Both the position numbers and the translations under genes were made by a program. From contig NZ_JABBYG020000001.1 of the NCBI RefSeq assembly GCF_012935325.2, positions 620,001-684,000 of the forward strand: a DNA stretch of 64,000 nt, given 5' to 3'. Within the stretch, counting starts at the first letter, position 1. Each line of letters begins with the position of its first letter. Positions 50,181 to 59,477 of this stretch are shown here, piece by piece. A model generated the notes under the pieces. The model had not been told where the DNA came from, made no database searches, and worked only from the letters and a program-made list of their open reading frames with translations. Source of the DNA: Paenibacillus sp. PL91 (lineage in GTDB: Bacteria; Bacillota; Bacilli; Paenibacillales; Paenibacillaceae).

Positions 50181-51149
50181 ATGGGCATTCGTATTATCAA
50201 AACGGCGCTAGCCGCCATCGCAGCCATTTATACTGCTGTATATTTTGGGCTGGAGCCGCCGCTTGGCGCCGGTATACTTGCTATACTCGGCGTTGAAGTG
50301 ACGCGGATGAAAGGACTGAAGAGCGCATTTGTGCGATTTATCGCCTCGGTGCTTGGACTTTTTTTTGCATCGCTTATCTTTACGCTGTTCGGTTTTCACA
50401 TTTGGGCGGTTGCCGTATTTATTCTGATCACCTTTCCTATTTTGTCGCGATTTCAATTGAAGGATGGTATCGTCACAAGCTCTGTTATTGTCTTTCATCT
50501 ATTTAACCACGCTGAGGTAACCACGTGGGTTATCGGCAATGAAATCATGCTGCTGTTCGCCGGACTTGGATGGGCAACGATCTTGAATATCATCTATATG
50601 CCGAAGGATGAGCATCGTCTTAGCTCTTATCGTTCAGCGATTGAGCAAAACTTCGGCATTATTTTTCAAGAAATGGCGTACACGCTGCGTAATCCAGCGC
50701 ATGTGTGGAATGGCGGCGAAATATTGGAAGCTTTCAGAGCCATTGACGAAGGCGCTGTCCAATCCGTTCGAAATCGGGAAAATCGGCTATGGGGTCAAGA
50801 GGAGTACTGGTCTACCTATTTTGAGATGCGAAGGCAGCAGCTTGAATCGGTGCAGCAGATGCTAGTTGAGCTGGCTTTCGTCTATCAGAAATTTCCGCAA
50901 GCGGTCATGATTGCCGATTTGCTGGAGCAGCTCTCGAGCGATGTGAAATCCGATGTGTACAAAGGAAATGTTGAAGACCGGCTTGCGAAGCTGGCGCAAG
51001 ATTTCCAAGCGATGGAGCTGCCAAAAACACGCGATGAGTTCGAGGTGCGCGCTTCGCTTCTCATGCTGCTGCGAGAGCTGGAGCGGTATTTAGCCATTGC
51101 GAAGCGATTAAAAAAAAGAAAAGTCATGTCGTCCGAACTTCAGCCATAG
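50181..51149 (+). CDS. Aromatic acid exporter (ArAE/FUSC) family membrane protein
   Basis: This 322 aa protein has an N-terminal half with four to five helices (residues 5-145; IIKTALAAIAAIYTAVYFGLEPP, ILAILGVEV). The C-terminal half is soluble and helical, with ENRLWGQEEYWSTYFEMRRQQLESVQQM, as in the YqjA/ArAE_1 group of Bacillales. An aromatic-compound efflux role is inferred from the family name only. GAGG lies about 8 nt before the ATG. It lies 38 nt after the importer and could be read through from it. Confidence 0.85.
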   Translation: MGIRIIKTALAAIAAIYTAVYFGLEPPLGAGILAILGVEVTRMKGLKSAFVRFIASVLGLFFASLIFTLFGFHIWAVAVFILITFPILSRFQLKDGIVTSSVIVFHLFNHAEVTTWVIGNEIMLLFAGLGWATILNIIYMPKDEHRLSSYRSAIEQNFGIIFQEMAYTLRNPAHVWNGGEILEAFRAIDEGAVQSVRNRENRLWGQEEYWSTYFEMRRQQLESVQQMLVELAFVYQKFPQAVMIADLLEQLSSDVKSDVYKGNVEDRLAKLAQDFQAMELPKTRDEFEVRASLLMLLRELERYLAIAKRLKKRKVMSSELQP

Positions 51150-51178
51150 AATGTAAAGGGAAAAATTCGTTGCGAAGG

Positions 51179-51478
51179 CAAGCGTATACGGCTGTGGCGG
51201 CAAGGGAGACGCAGCTATCGTATCGCGTAGAAATACAAGCGAAATTATAGTTTCAAACTGTAATATCTTGTATTTCAAGCGTATACGGCTGACGTCTACT
51301 AAGGCGGCGCAGCATACGTATAGCTGAGAAATATAAGCATCGGTATAAGTGTGAGACTTATGTATTCTTATATTTCCAAGCGTAACGGCGATATGAAGGC
51401 CTTGGGCGGTCTAGTATACGTTCCGCAAAGATCTATATGGATCGCTATAAGTATGAAACTTATATAATCTTATATTTC
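51179..51478. repeat. Three tandem hairpin repeats (about 100 bp each)
   Basis: Units run 51179-51276, 51277-51376 and 51377-51478 (98, 100 and 102 bp). Each starts AAGCGTATACGG or close, has a variable middle, and ends with a nested hairpin: GAAATACAAG...CTTGTATTTC in unit 1, GAAATATAAG...CTTATATTTC in unit 2, and a similar but weaker arm in unit 3. Inside each hairpin a second pair is kept (for example TATAAGT...ACTTATA). The units differ in sequence yet keep the pairing, which suggests the structure matters. No coding frame fits. This stretch fills the 400 bp before cotE. Confidence 0.8.
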
Positions 51479-51555
51479 GAGAAAATAAACAGTCACCCTA
51501 GACGAATGTCCTGCATACACTTTAAATGAATGATTGTATGGAGGAGGTTAAATCA

Positions 51556-52119
51556 ATGACTATTGCAGATAAGCAGCTCCAGTACAGAGAAATAATTACG
51601 AAAGCTGTCTGCGGCAAAGGTCGTAAGTTTTCCACTGTAACCCATACCGTAACGCCGCCTCATCATCCGACCAGTATTCTGGGCGCATGGATAATCAACC
51701 ATCAGTATGAAGCGGTTCGTTCGGGCGACGGCATTGAGGTAATTGGTACTTACGATATCAACATTTGGTATTCGTACAGCAAAAACTCGCAGACAGACGT
51801 AGCTAAGGAATCCGTGCATTACGTCGAGCATGTCAACCTCTCCTATGTAGATCCGAAGCATCGGCCTTCTACAGTGGAAGTGTCAGCCGACGTGATTCAG
51901 GAGCCAAACTGTATCGAAGCGAATATTTCTTCGAACGGCTCTGGCGTAGTGATTCGTGTAGAGCGTGAGTTTTCGGTGGAGCTAGTCGCCGAGACTAAGG
52001 TTTGCGTAGCAGTACTTCCAGGCGGTTGCGGCGACCTGGACGGCAAGGATTTGGAGTTCAGCCTCGGCGATAACGATTATGAGGATTTGGATCCAGATTT
52101 GCTGGACGACGAGCTGTAA
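51556..52119 (+). CDS. cotE: Outer spore coat protein CotE
   Basis: CotE organises the outer coat of the endospore. The protein is 187 aa (Bacillus 181). The pattern QYREIITKAVCGKGRKF, SSILGAWIINHQYEA (here TSILG), GTYDINIWYSYS and a very acidic C-terminus (DNDYEDLDPDLLDDEL) match the family. GAGGAGG lies 8 nt before ATG 51556; the frame is open to 51526 but without a ribosome site. In Bacillus cotE stands directly before mutS; here one gene is inserted between them. Expression should be in the mother cell under SigE/SigK; I did not find clear promoter boxes. Confidence 0.93.
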   Translation: MTIADKQLQYREIITKAVCGKGRKFSTVTHTVTPPHHPTSILGAWIINHQYEAVRSGDGIEVIGTYDINIWYSYSKNSQTDVAKESVHYVEHVNLSYVDPKHRPSTVEVSADVIQEPNCIEANISSNGSGVVIRVEREFSVELVAETKVCVAVLPGGCGDLDGKDLEFSLGDNDYEDLDPDLLDDEL

Positions 52120-52175
52120 GCAAGCCGGGAAGCTTTGCTGTCTAAGGTATCATATGCTGCGGTTGCAGCAAATTC

Positions 52176-52200
52176 GAGGGCGAAAGCCCTCTTTTTTTTT
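52176..52200 (+). terminator. Terminator after cotE
   Basis: The stem GAGGGC/GCCCTC has a GAAA tetraloop and is followed by nine T. Confidence 0.95.
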
Positions 52201-52258
52201 GAAATCTTTTGAGGCATGGCTACCATTCATGTAAAAAATGATTAAAGGCGGGAAGCAG

Positions 52259-53674
52259 ATGGCTTCGACGTGGATATGGCGAGGCAGCTACGATCGGCTG
52301 GAGAGTGTTGCGTTTAGCGGAAATGCTCCGGATGTCTCAGGCGAGCGGAACGGTAAGCCGCTTCGTTCGAGGCCATGGACAGACGTGCTCGCCGGTGATG
52401 CGGTAATCGCGTGGTCGGATTCCCGATCGATCGATTGCAGCCGGTTTCCGGGCGCTTGGGTGCTGAACGTCAATGGCTACAACGCTGTTAAGATGACGGA
52501 CGCAGAGAAGCAGCATATTTGGAGAAGGGCGGGTCTTTGCGGCGGCCCACCCATAGAGAGCGAGCGTTTGTTCCGCGTTGGCATCGTTCATTTGGAGCCG
52601 GTGGAGATGCAGCGCATCGACGCCGCAGGCAAAACGATGCCAAGCAAGCCGCTGCTGGCAGCTGGAACCGGCGGCTGGCCGGAGGACCCGGCGCTGCGGC
52701 GGGTGGTGCGTACAGCGATATATGCGCTGTACACGCTAGGCCTCGATATCGGTGAGGCCGAGGTTGCCCTTGGCGGGGACGGGCGCACAGCCGTCCGCGC
52801 TGCCTGGCCGAAGCTGAGGGATACGAGGCTGGAGGCGGCGGCATTGAAGCGATTCGCCGCATGGCATGCGGCGGCGGGAGCTGGGGCAGTGGATCGGCAG
52901 CTGCTAATAGGCGCCGATCCGGAGTTTGTGCTTGTGACGCCGGCCGGCAAGGTTGCGGCGGCGTCGCGTTTTTTTGGCGCTGGCGTCGGCGGGGCAGCCG
53001 GGGCCGACGCCGTGCTTGTGGGGCGACGGCTGCTGTATCCCGTCGCCGAGCTGCGGCCCGAGCCGGCCGAGGACCCGGCCGCGCTCGCCGCGAACGTGCG
53101 GCGGCTCCTGCTGCGCGCCGCCGATCGCATCAGCGAGCCCGCTCTACGCTGGGCCGCAGGAGCCATGCCCGTGCCGGGGCTCGCGCTCGGAGGGCACATT
53201 CACCTCAGCGGAGCGCCGCTAACGAGCCGCTTGCTCCGCTTGCTGGACAGCTACGCGGCATTCCCGCTCGCTCTCGTAGAGGACCCCGCCGGGCGGGCCC
53301 GCCGTCCCCGCTACGGTACGCTCGGGGACTTCCGCCAGCAGCCGCATGGCGGGTTCGAATACCGGACGCTGCCAAGCTGGCTCGTCTCGCCGGCAGCGGC
53401 CAAAGCCTGCTTCGCGTTAGTGCTGCTATGCGCCCGCGAAGCGCTAAACCTCACTTACATGCCAGCTCTGGAGGAGCGGTATGTTGAAGCTTATTACGCG
53501 GGCGACCGCTCCGAGCTCGCTGGCTGCCTAGACGGCCTCGCCAAATCCATTGCTAATACTTCAAGCTATCCCGCGCTTGCCCCCTACATTGAGCCGCTAT
53601 TCGAGGCGGCAAGGCGCGGAACGACGTGGGATGAGAACTCGGATATTCGCATCAAATGGCGGCTTCCGCTGTAA
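52259..53674 (+). CDS. Putative amidoligase (COOH-NH2 ligase, phiEco32 type-2-like)
   Basis: This 471 aa protein is much richer in GC than its neighbours in the 52.6-53.5 kb part. From about residue 215 it shows LLIGADPEFVL, then VAELRPEP, GGHIHLSG, YGTLGDFRQQPHGGFEYRTLPSW, a glutamine-synthetase-like fold pattern of putative COOH-NH2 ligases first noted in phage phiEco32. Such enzymes would join an amine to a carboxyl group, perhaps in cell-wall or peptide modification. The N-terminal 200 residues form a separate domain (MASTWIWRGSYDRLESVAFSG). AAAGGCGGG precedes ATG 52259. Cellular role unknown. Confidence 0.75.
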   Translation: MASTWIWRGSYDRLESVAFSGNAPDVSGERNGKPLRSRPWTDVLAGDAVIAWSDSRSIDCSRFPGAWVLNVNGYNAVKMTDAEKQHIWRRAGLCGGPPIESERLFRVGIVHLEPVEMQRIDAAGKTMPSKPLLAAGTGGWPEDPALRRVVRTAIYALYTLGLDIGEAEVALGGDGRTAVRAAWPKLRDTRLEAAALKRFAAWHAAAGAGAVDRQLLIGADPEFVLVTPAGKVAAASRFFGAGVGGAAGADAVLVGRRLLYPVAELRPEPAEDPAALAANVRRLLLRAADRISEPALRWAAGAMPVPGLALGGHIHLSGAPLTSRLLRLLDSYAAFPLALVEDPAGRARRPRYGTLGDFRQQPHGGFEYRTLPSWLVSPAAAKACFALVLLCAREALNLTYMPALEERYVEAYYAGDRSELAGCLDGLAKSIANTSSYPALAPYIEPLFEAARRGTTWDENSDIRIKWRLPL

Positions 53675-53799
53675 TTCTTTCCGTTCATTCGTTTATGGCT
53701 TTGCTCAATTGAAAACGTATACCTTTCTTCCTTCCATGCGAGTGCTTTTTGTTCTTTCCTGGCTATACCGTTTCGGTTATGGCGCACATCTGTTCCGCT

Positions 53800-53808
53800 T
53801 GTTATAAT
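53800..53808 (+). promoter_or_regulatory. Possible mutS promoter (extended -10)
   Basis: TTGTTATAAT has TG one base before a perfect TATAAT (53803-53808). No good -35 is seen. It lies about 125 nt upstream of mutS. The rest of the 257-bp gap holds nothing I can name. Confidence 0.4.
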
Positions 53809-53931
53809 GAATATCTAATGTTTACTGCGTGGGAAGCAAAGCTTTAGTTAGCTTGCGTATGTAATTAATGATATTAACTATAGGAAAACGAACGATGCGT
53901 CAGGATAGATACGTTATTGAGGAGGATCGGA

Positions 53932-56631
53932 ATGGCTGGATATACTCCAATGATTTTGCAATATCTTGCAATTAAAGAAGAGGCGAAGGACGCTTTTTTG
54001 TTCTTTCGATTAGGCGATTTTTATGAAATGTTTTTTGAGGATGCGATAGCGGCATCCCGCGAGCTGGAAATTACGCTTACTGGAAGAGAGGGCGGCGGCG
54101 AGCAAAAAATTCCAATGTGCGGCGTGCCTTATCATTCCGCCGAAAACTATATTAGCAGACTTGTTGATAAAGGCTACAAGGTTGCGATTTGCGAGCAGGT
54201 AGAGGACCCGGCGGCCGCTAAGGGCGTTGTTCGCCGGGAAATTGTACGCATCATTACGCCGGGCACGGTCATGGAATCGAAGGCGCTCGAAGGCAAAACC
54301 AATAATTTCATTGCTGCCATCGTTCGGCTTGGCGGCATTCTTGGCCTGTCCGCATGCGATTTATCGACTGGCGAGCTATATGTCACATCGTTTCCTGAGC
54401 ATATCGAAGCGTTGATCGATGAAATAAATGTCTATCAACCCTCCGAGCTCGTAGGAGATAGTGAGCTTCTAAGCGTTGTCCAAGCGGCAGCCGTTTGGAA
54501 TAAGCAGCTGCTGCTGACTGCACGCGAGCCGATGGCTGCGGACAAGCTGATCGAGCAGTTCGGCGAGCAAGAGCTTGGCAAAATAGGGGGAGCCCGCCTG
54601 CAGGCGGTCAGCGTCCTGACGGGATACTTGGAGGAAACACAAAAACGCTCGCTCGGTCATGTGCGTACGATAACGAGCTATGAGCCGAACCAATATATGA
54701 TTTTGGATCATTATACAAGAAGAAATCTAGAGCTCACCGAAACCGTTCGCGACCGCAACAAGAAGGGCTCGCTGCTATGGCTGCTTGATCGTACGCAGAC
54801 GTCGATGGGCGCACGCTTGCTGCGCCGCTGGATCGATAAGCCGCTGCTCAGCAGCGCTGCTGTAGAGGCACGCCTTGATGCGGTTGAGACTTTATACCTT
54901 GATTTGATATTGAGAGACGATATCCGTTCGGAGCTTCAGCCGATTTACGATCTTGAGAGGCTGGTTGGCAGAGTAGCCTTCGGCAGCGCAAACGGACGCG
55001 ATCTGAATGCGCTTCGCAGCTCCTTGCGCCGTATCCCGCAGCTGACAGCATTATGCGAGCAATCCGGCTCGAAAGTGCTGCAAGCACTTGTTGACGGCAC
55101 AGATAACTGCTCTGATCTGGCTGATCTCATCGAGACGGTGCTGGTTGACGAGCCGCCTGTTACGATAAGAGAGGGCGGTCTTATCCGGCCGGGCTATGAT
55201 GCTTACTTGGATCAGCTGCGCGAAGCGAGCACGAACGGCAAGAAGTGGCTGGCTGAGCTCGAGAGGCAGGAGCGCGAGGCAACCGGCATCAAGACGCTCA
55301 AAATCGGCTACAACCGCATTTTCGGCTATTATTTAGAGGTATCCAAAGCGAACTTGTCGAGCCTGCCGGAAGGCAGATACGAGCGCAAGCAGACGCTAGC
55401 CAACGCAGAGCGGTTCGTAACGCCCGAGCTGAAAGAGAAGGAAAGGCTGATTCTTGAAGCGGAGGACAAAATGGTCGATTTGGAGCATGAGCGCTTCATC
55501 GAGCTTAGAGACCATCTATCGCAGCATTTGCACCGGCTCCAAAAAGCTGCTGCGATCATCGCCGAGCTTGATGTGTATCAATCGCTGGCAACGGTCAGCG
55601 CGGAGCGTCGTTTCTCCCGTCCGCAGGTGACGGAAAGCTATGACTTGCATATCGAGGATGGCAAGCATCCAGTCGTTGAAGCGATGATGGATGGCACGCC
55701 TTTTATTTCGAATGGCACGGGGCTTCACAAGGACAAGCAGTGGATGCTGCTTATTACGGGTCCGAACATGGCTGGTAAAAGCACTTACATGCGCCAAGTG
55801 GCGCTCATTTGCATCATGGCGCAAATGGGCTGCTTCGTTCCGGCCAAGTCGGCGGTCATTCCGCTAATCGATCGCATTTTCACCCGAATTGGCGCAGCCG
55901 ATGATCTCATTGGCGGCCAGAGTACGTTTATGGTGGAAATGAAGGATATTCAGCTGATGACAGAGAAGGCAACCTCGAACAGCCTCGTCATTATCGACGA
56001 GCTGGGCCGCGGTACCTCAACCGGAGAAGGAATGGCTATCGCGCAGGCGGTCATCGAGTACGTGCATCATCATATCGGCTGCAAAGCGCTCGTATCCACG
56101 CATTTTCATGAATTGGCGCATCTGGAGGAATCTTTGCCGTCGCTTACGAATGCACGTATGGCTGTTGAGGAAAGCGGCGATAATGTAACGTTTCTACGTA
56201 AGCTAATACCGGGCGCAGCAAGCACAAGCTACGGCATTTATTGCGCGCAATTGGCTGGCCTGCCGCAGTCGATCATTGGCAGAGCGTACGAGCTGCTTGA
56301 TGAGACGGAAGTCTTTGATGCGGAAAAGGCAGCACCGATCGCGAAAGCAGCTTCACATCGTATTGAATCTTCGTATTCGTATGAGCAGCTTCCATCCTTG
56401 CATACGGAAGGCAAGAAGCAGACCGACGCAGCGATGGAGTCCCGCGGGATCGTACAGCTCTCGATCTTTGACGAGCCGGCGGCTGCTAAGGAAGCAGAGC
56501 CCGCAAAGCGGAAAGCCAGTCCGAAGGCCGAGCAGCTTGCCGAGCAATTGAGGAAGCTTGATCTATTTAATTTAACGCCAATGCAAGCGATGCAATGGCT
56601 GAATGATATGAAAAGTAAATTGAACGACTAG
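53932..56631 (+). CDS. mutS: DNA mismatch recognition protein MutS
   Basis: MutS binds mismatches and recruits MutL. The protein is 899 aa (typical 860-900). The mismatch-wedge motif F-Y-E is in GDFYEMFFED near residue 30, Walker A is GPNMAGKSTYM, Walker B is LVIIDELGRGTST and the helix-turn-helix end follows. QLSIFDEP near residue 850 is a beta-clamp-binding motif. The start at ATG 53932 has GAGGAGG 6-8 nt upstream. It is the first gene of the mutS-mutL-miaA-hfq series. Confidence 0.97.
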   Translation: MAGYTPMILQYLAIKEEAKDAFLFFRLGDFYEMFFEDAIAASRELEITLTGREGGGEQKIPMCGVPYHSAENYISRLVDKGYKVAICEQVEDPAAAKGVVRREIVRIITPGTVMESKALEGKTNNFIAAIVRLGGILGLSACDLSTGELYVTSFPEHIEALIDEINVYQPSELVGDSELLSVVQAAAVWNKQLLLTAREPMAADKLIEQFGEQELGKIGGARLQAVSVLTGYLEETQKRSLGHVRTITSYEPNQYMILDHYTRRNLELTETVRDRNKKGSLLWLLDRTQTSMGARLLRRWIDKPLLSSAAVEARLDAVETLYLDLILRDDIRSELQPIYDLERLVGRVAFGSANGRDLNALRSSLRRIPQLTALCEQSGSKVLQALVDGTDNCSDLADLIETVLVDEPPVTIREGGLIRPGYDAYLDQLREASTNGKKWLAELERQEREATGIKTLKIGYNRIFGYYLEVSKANLSSLPEGRYERKQTLANAERFVTPELKEKERLILEAEDKMVDLEHERFIELRDHLSQHLHRLQKAAAIIAELDVYQSLATVSAERRFSRPQVTESYDLHIEDGKHPVVEAMMDGTPFISNGTGLHKDKQWMLLITGPNMAGKSTYMRQVALICIMAQMGCFVPAKSAVIPLIDRIFTRIGAADDLIGGQSTFMVEMKDIQLMTEKATSNSLVIIDELGRGTSTGEGMAIAQAVIEYVHHHIGCKALVSTHFHELAHLEESLPSLTNARMAVEESGDNVTFLRKLIPGAASTSYGIYCAQLAGLPQSIIGRAYELLDETEVFDAEKAAPIAKAASHRIESSYSYEQLPSLHTEGKKQTDAAMESRGIVQLSIFDEPAAAKEAEPAKRKASPKAEQLAEQLRKLDLFNLTPMQAMQWLNDMKSKLND

Positions 56632-56658
56632 CCATGCGAGAGGGGGAGAGATAACGTC

Positions 56659-58704
56659 ATGGGAAAAATCAAAGTGCTGGACGAGCAGCTTGCCAACCAG
56701 ATTGCAGCGGGTGAAGTTGTTGAACGACCGGCTTCAGTCGTTAAGGAGCTGGTTGAGAACGCAGTTGATGCTGGCAGCACAACAGTCGATATTATGATTG
56801 AAGAAGGCGGCCTGACGCTCATAAAGGTTATCGATAATGGCTATGGCATAGAAGCCTCAGATATCGTAACAGCCTTTCAACGGCATGCCACGAGTAAAAT
56901 TTCGACGAGCAGCGATCTTTTTCGCATTGCGAGCTTGGGCTTTCGAGGCGAGGCGCTGCCGAGTATTGCCGCCGTTTCGCGGCTGCAATGCATCTCTTCG
57001 GAAACGTCAACGGGTCTTGCGCGCCGCATCGTCATTGAGGGCGGCAAGGTGACGATCGATGAGCCTGCGAATGCGCCGCAAGGAACGGAAATGACTGTGC
57101 GGGACTTATTTTACAACACGCCTGCGCGGCTCAAATATATGAAGGCCATACAAACCGAGCTTGGCCATATTTCCGATTATATTAACCGGATCGCGCTTGC
57201 TCACCCTGGCATCGCCTTCACGTTTAAGCATAACGGAAACGTGCTGCTGCGAACGCTTGGAACAGGCGATAGATTGCAAGTCATCGCAGCAGTGTACGGC
57301 TCCAATACAGCGAAGGTGATGCTTCCCATTGAAGCGGAAACCTCCGATTACGAGCTTCGCGGCTACATATCGAAGCCGGAGCTGACGCGAGCGAATCGCA
57401 ATGGCATTACCGCGATCGTTAACGGGCGTTATATACGCAGCCATACGATTAACCAATCCCTGCTGCAAGCGTACCATACACTTTTGCCTATCAATCGTTT
57501 TCCGCTGGCGATACTGGAGCTTGGGATGCACCCAAGCTTGCTTGATGTCAACGTACATCCCTCCAAGATGGAAGTCAGATTTAGCAAGGAGCCTGAGCTT
57601 CGCGTGCTGATTGAGGATGCCATCAAAGCGGTGCTCGGACGCCAGCGGCATATTCCGGGACCGGAATCGAGCAGCAAGCAGGAGCGATCCAAGCCGTTGT
57701 TCGTGCAGGACGCGATATCGTTTCACCGTCCTGAGCCGGCCGCGGATTCCTTTAAGCCGTTTCAGCCTGCTCCATCGACGAATAAAGCGAATACTGCCCC
57801 GTATAAGCCGCCGGTCATTGAGCGAGAATACGTGCCGCGGAATGCGGCTGAGAAGCTGTATGCGCCGCCTGTCACGAATACGGAGGCGCTTGCCGTTCGG
57901 GAGGCTTCAGCGCCTTGGGAACAAGCGGCAGCATCCGTTGCCGAGCAACCGATTGCAGAGACAGCCCAACAGGATTTAATGAGCGATTCGATAAAATCAG
58001 AACCGCCAGATCTTGACGCTTCCGTTAACGAAGCAATTCCTGCACATGATTTGCCGCCGGCAGAAGCGCCCGTCGCTCAACTGCCATCCGATGATGATGC
58101 TCCGAGTGGCGAGCCATCGTTCCCTGAGCTGTACTGGATCGGGCAGCATCACGGCACTTACATCGTTGCCCAGTCACAGGACGGGCTCTATTTGATCGAT
58201 CAGCACGCGGCTCATGAACGGATTAACTATGAATATTATTTCCAAAAATTTGGCCATCCCGAAGCAGCCAGCCAGCAGCTGCTCGTTCCGCTTACGCTTG
58301 AATTTACGACGGGCGAGGCTTCTCAGCTAAGAGACCTTATTCCTATGTTTGCACAAGCGGGAGTAGAGCTGGAGCCCTTCGGCGCGCAAACGTTTCTCGT
58401 TCGATCTTATCCGGAATGGATGCCGCAGGGCGAGGAGCAGTCCTTGCTTGAGGAAATGGCGGAGCTGCTTATAGCTGAGCGAAAGTCCATTGACATCGGC
58501 AAGCTGCGAGAGAAAGCGGCCATTATGTGCGCCTGCAAAGCATCGATCAAAGCGAATGACCGGATGAACCGGGAGGAAGGCGAGACCCTATTGGCAAGGC
58601 TTGCAAATTGCAAGCAGCCATATACTTGCCCGCATGGACGTCCTATCATCGTGCATCTTTCGACCTATCAGCTGGAGAAAATGTTCAAGCGGGTGATGTC
58701 GTGA
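56659..58704 (+). CDS. mutL: DNA mismatch repair protein MutL (endonuclease type)
   Basis: This is a 681 aa protein. The N-terminal GHKL ATPase has ELVENAVDAGST, DNGYGI and ATSKI plus GFRGEALPSIA. A long acidic/Pro-rich linker (about residues 340-490) leads to the C-terminal domain with the endonuclease motif DQHAAHERINYE and the zinc-site motifs CACKASIKAND and CPHGRP. This makes it a nicking MutL as in Bacillus, which does not use MutH. GAGGGGGAG precedes the ATG. The stop overlaps the next gene by 4 nt (GTGA). Confidence 0.97.
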   Translation: MGKIKVLDEQLANQIAAGEVVERPASVVKELVENAVDAGSTTVDIMIEEGGLTLIKVIDNGYGIEASDIVTAFQRHATSKISTSSDLFRIASLGFRGEALPSIAAVSRLQCISSETSTGLARRIVIEGGKVTIDEPANAPQGTEMTVRDLFYNTPARLKYMKAIQTELGHISDYINRIALAHPGIAFTFKHNGNVLLRTLGTGDRLQVIAAVYGSNTAKVMLPIEAETSDYELRGYISKPELTRANRNGITAIVNGRYIRSHTINQSLLQAYHTLLPINRFPLAILELGMHPSLLDVNVHPSKMEVRFSKEPELRVLIEDAIKAVLGRQRHIPGPESSSKQERSKPLFVQDAISFHRPEPAADSFKPFQPAPSTNKANTAPYKPPVIEREYVPRNAAEKLYAPPVTNTEALAVREASAPWEQAAASVAEQPIAETAQQDLMSDSIKSEPPDLDASVNEAIPAHDLPPAEAPVAQLPSDDDAPSGEPSFPELYWIGQHHGTYIVAQSQDGLYLIDQHAAHERINYEYYFQKFGHPEAASQQLLVPLTLEFTTGEASQLRDLIPMFAQAGVELEPFGAQTFLVRSYPEWMPQGEEQSLLEEMAELLIAERKSIDIGKLREKAAIMCACKASIKANDRMNREEGETLLARLANCKQPYTCPHGRPIIVHLSTYQLEKMFKRVMS

Positions 58705-59477
58705 TCGTCACTACGACAGCTAAGCCGTCTGCCCGCGCGCTTGAACAAGCTGGAAGGCTGTCTGCCGAGCTTGCTTCACCGCTCAAAGCACGCGGCAATT
58801 TGACGGTCAATAAGCTTCTATCGCTAAGCCATGACAAGCGGTTGATTGTCGTCACTGAGGAAGAAGTTCGCTATTATGACGGGCAATCGGAAACGCCGCT
58901 TTATTTTCATCCCAGCATGGCTTTCGTGCGGGTCAAACGTTTGCGGAGAGGGGAGACAGATCCCCTTATACAGCTCTCTGGCTGCGAAAAAGGGGATCAA
59001 GTCATCGATTGCACAGCAGGACTTGCTTCGGATTCGCTTGTATTTTCATATGCCGCTGGACCTAGCGGCTCGGTTACTGCTATCGAAAGCGAGCCTGTTC
59101 TTTGTGCACTCGTTCGAGAAGGATTGGCTGGTTATCAGACAAGCCTTCCCGATGTGAATGAGGCAATGAGACGCATTGCGATGAAATGTGTGAATCATTT
59201 AGAATATTTGTCAGGATTGCCTGACAACTGCGTTGACATCGTATATTTCGATCCGATGTTCAGACAGCCGATAAATGAATCAAGCTCCATGGAGCCGCTT
59301 CGCGCCGTTGCCAACATGGATGCCTTATCAAATGAAGCGATTGAGCAGGCGAAGCGGGTTGCCCGCAAAAGCGTTGTGCTCAAGGAGCATCAAGCAAGTG
59401 AAGAGTTTGCAAGGCTCGGCTTCGAGCGCCGGCATGTAAATACTTCGAAAATCGCATATGGAGTGATACAGCTTTGA
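58701..59477 (+). CDS. Class I SAM-dependent methyltransferase (RsmJ-like)
   Basis: This protein is about 258 aa. After a 50-residue N-terminal part come LSHDKRLIVVTEEEVRYYDG and YFHPSMAFVRVKRLRRGETDPLIQLSGCEKGDQVIDCTAGLASDSLVFSY, then VYFDPMFRQP. The GLASD motif and DPMF in place of NPPY are those of the RsmJ family, which methylates 16S rRNA G1516 in E. coli; the target here is not proven. GTG at 58701 overlaps the mutL stop and the gene's own stop overlaps miaA, so it is translated as part of the mutL-miaA block. Confidence 0.85.
   Translation: MIVTTTAKPSARALEQAGRLSAELASPLKARGNLTVNKLLSLSHDKRLIVVTEEEVRYYDGQSETPLYFHPSMAFVRVKRLRRGETDPLIQLSGCEKGDQVIDCTAGLASDSLVFSYAAGPSGSVTAIESEPVLCALVREGLAGYQTSLPDVNEAMRRIAMKCVNHLEYLSGLPDNCVDIVYFDPMFRQPINESSSMEPLRAVANMDALSNEAIEQAKRVARKSVVLKEHQASEEFARLGFERRHVNTSKIAYGVIQL

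Noticed and set aside
51179..51478. CRISPR array from the tandem repeats
   Set aside because: Only three units of about 100 bp with internal divergence; no short identical repeats and no cas genes in the window.
52600..53500. Several long frames on the minus strand and other frames within the amidoligase-like gene
   Set aside because: They arise from high GC, which removes stop codons. They are Arg/Ala/Pro-rich with no recognisable domains, while the +52259 frame carries clear motifs.
52238..53674. Prophage remnant, because the ligase type was first seen in a phage
   Set aside because: No other phage gene, integrase or attachment site is near. The family is also found on bacterial chromosomes.
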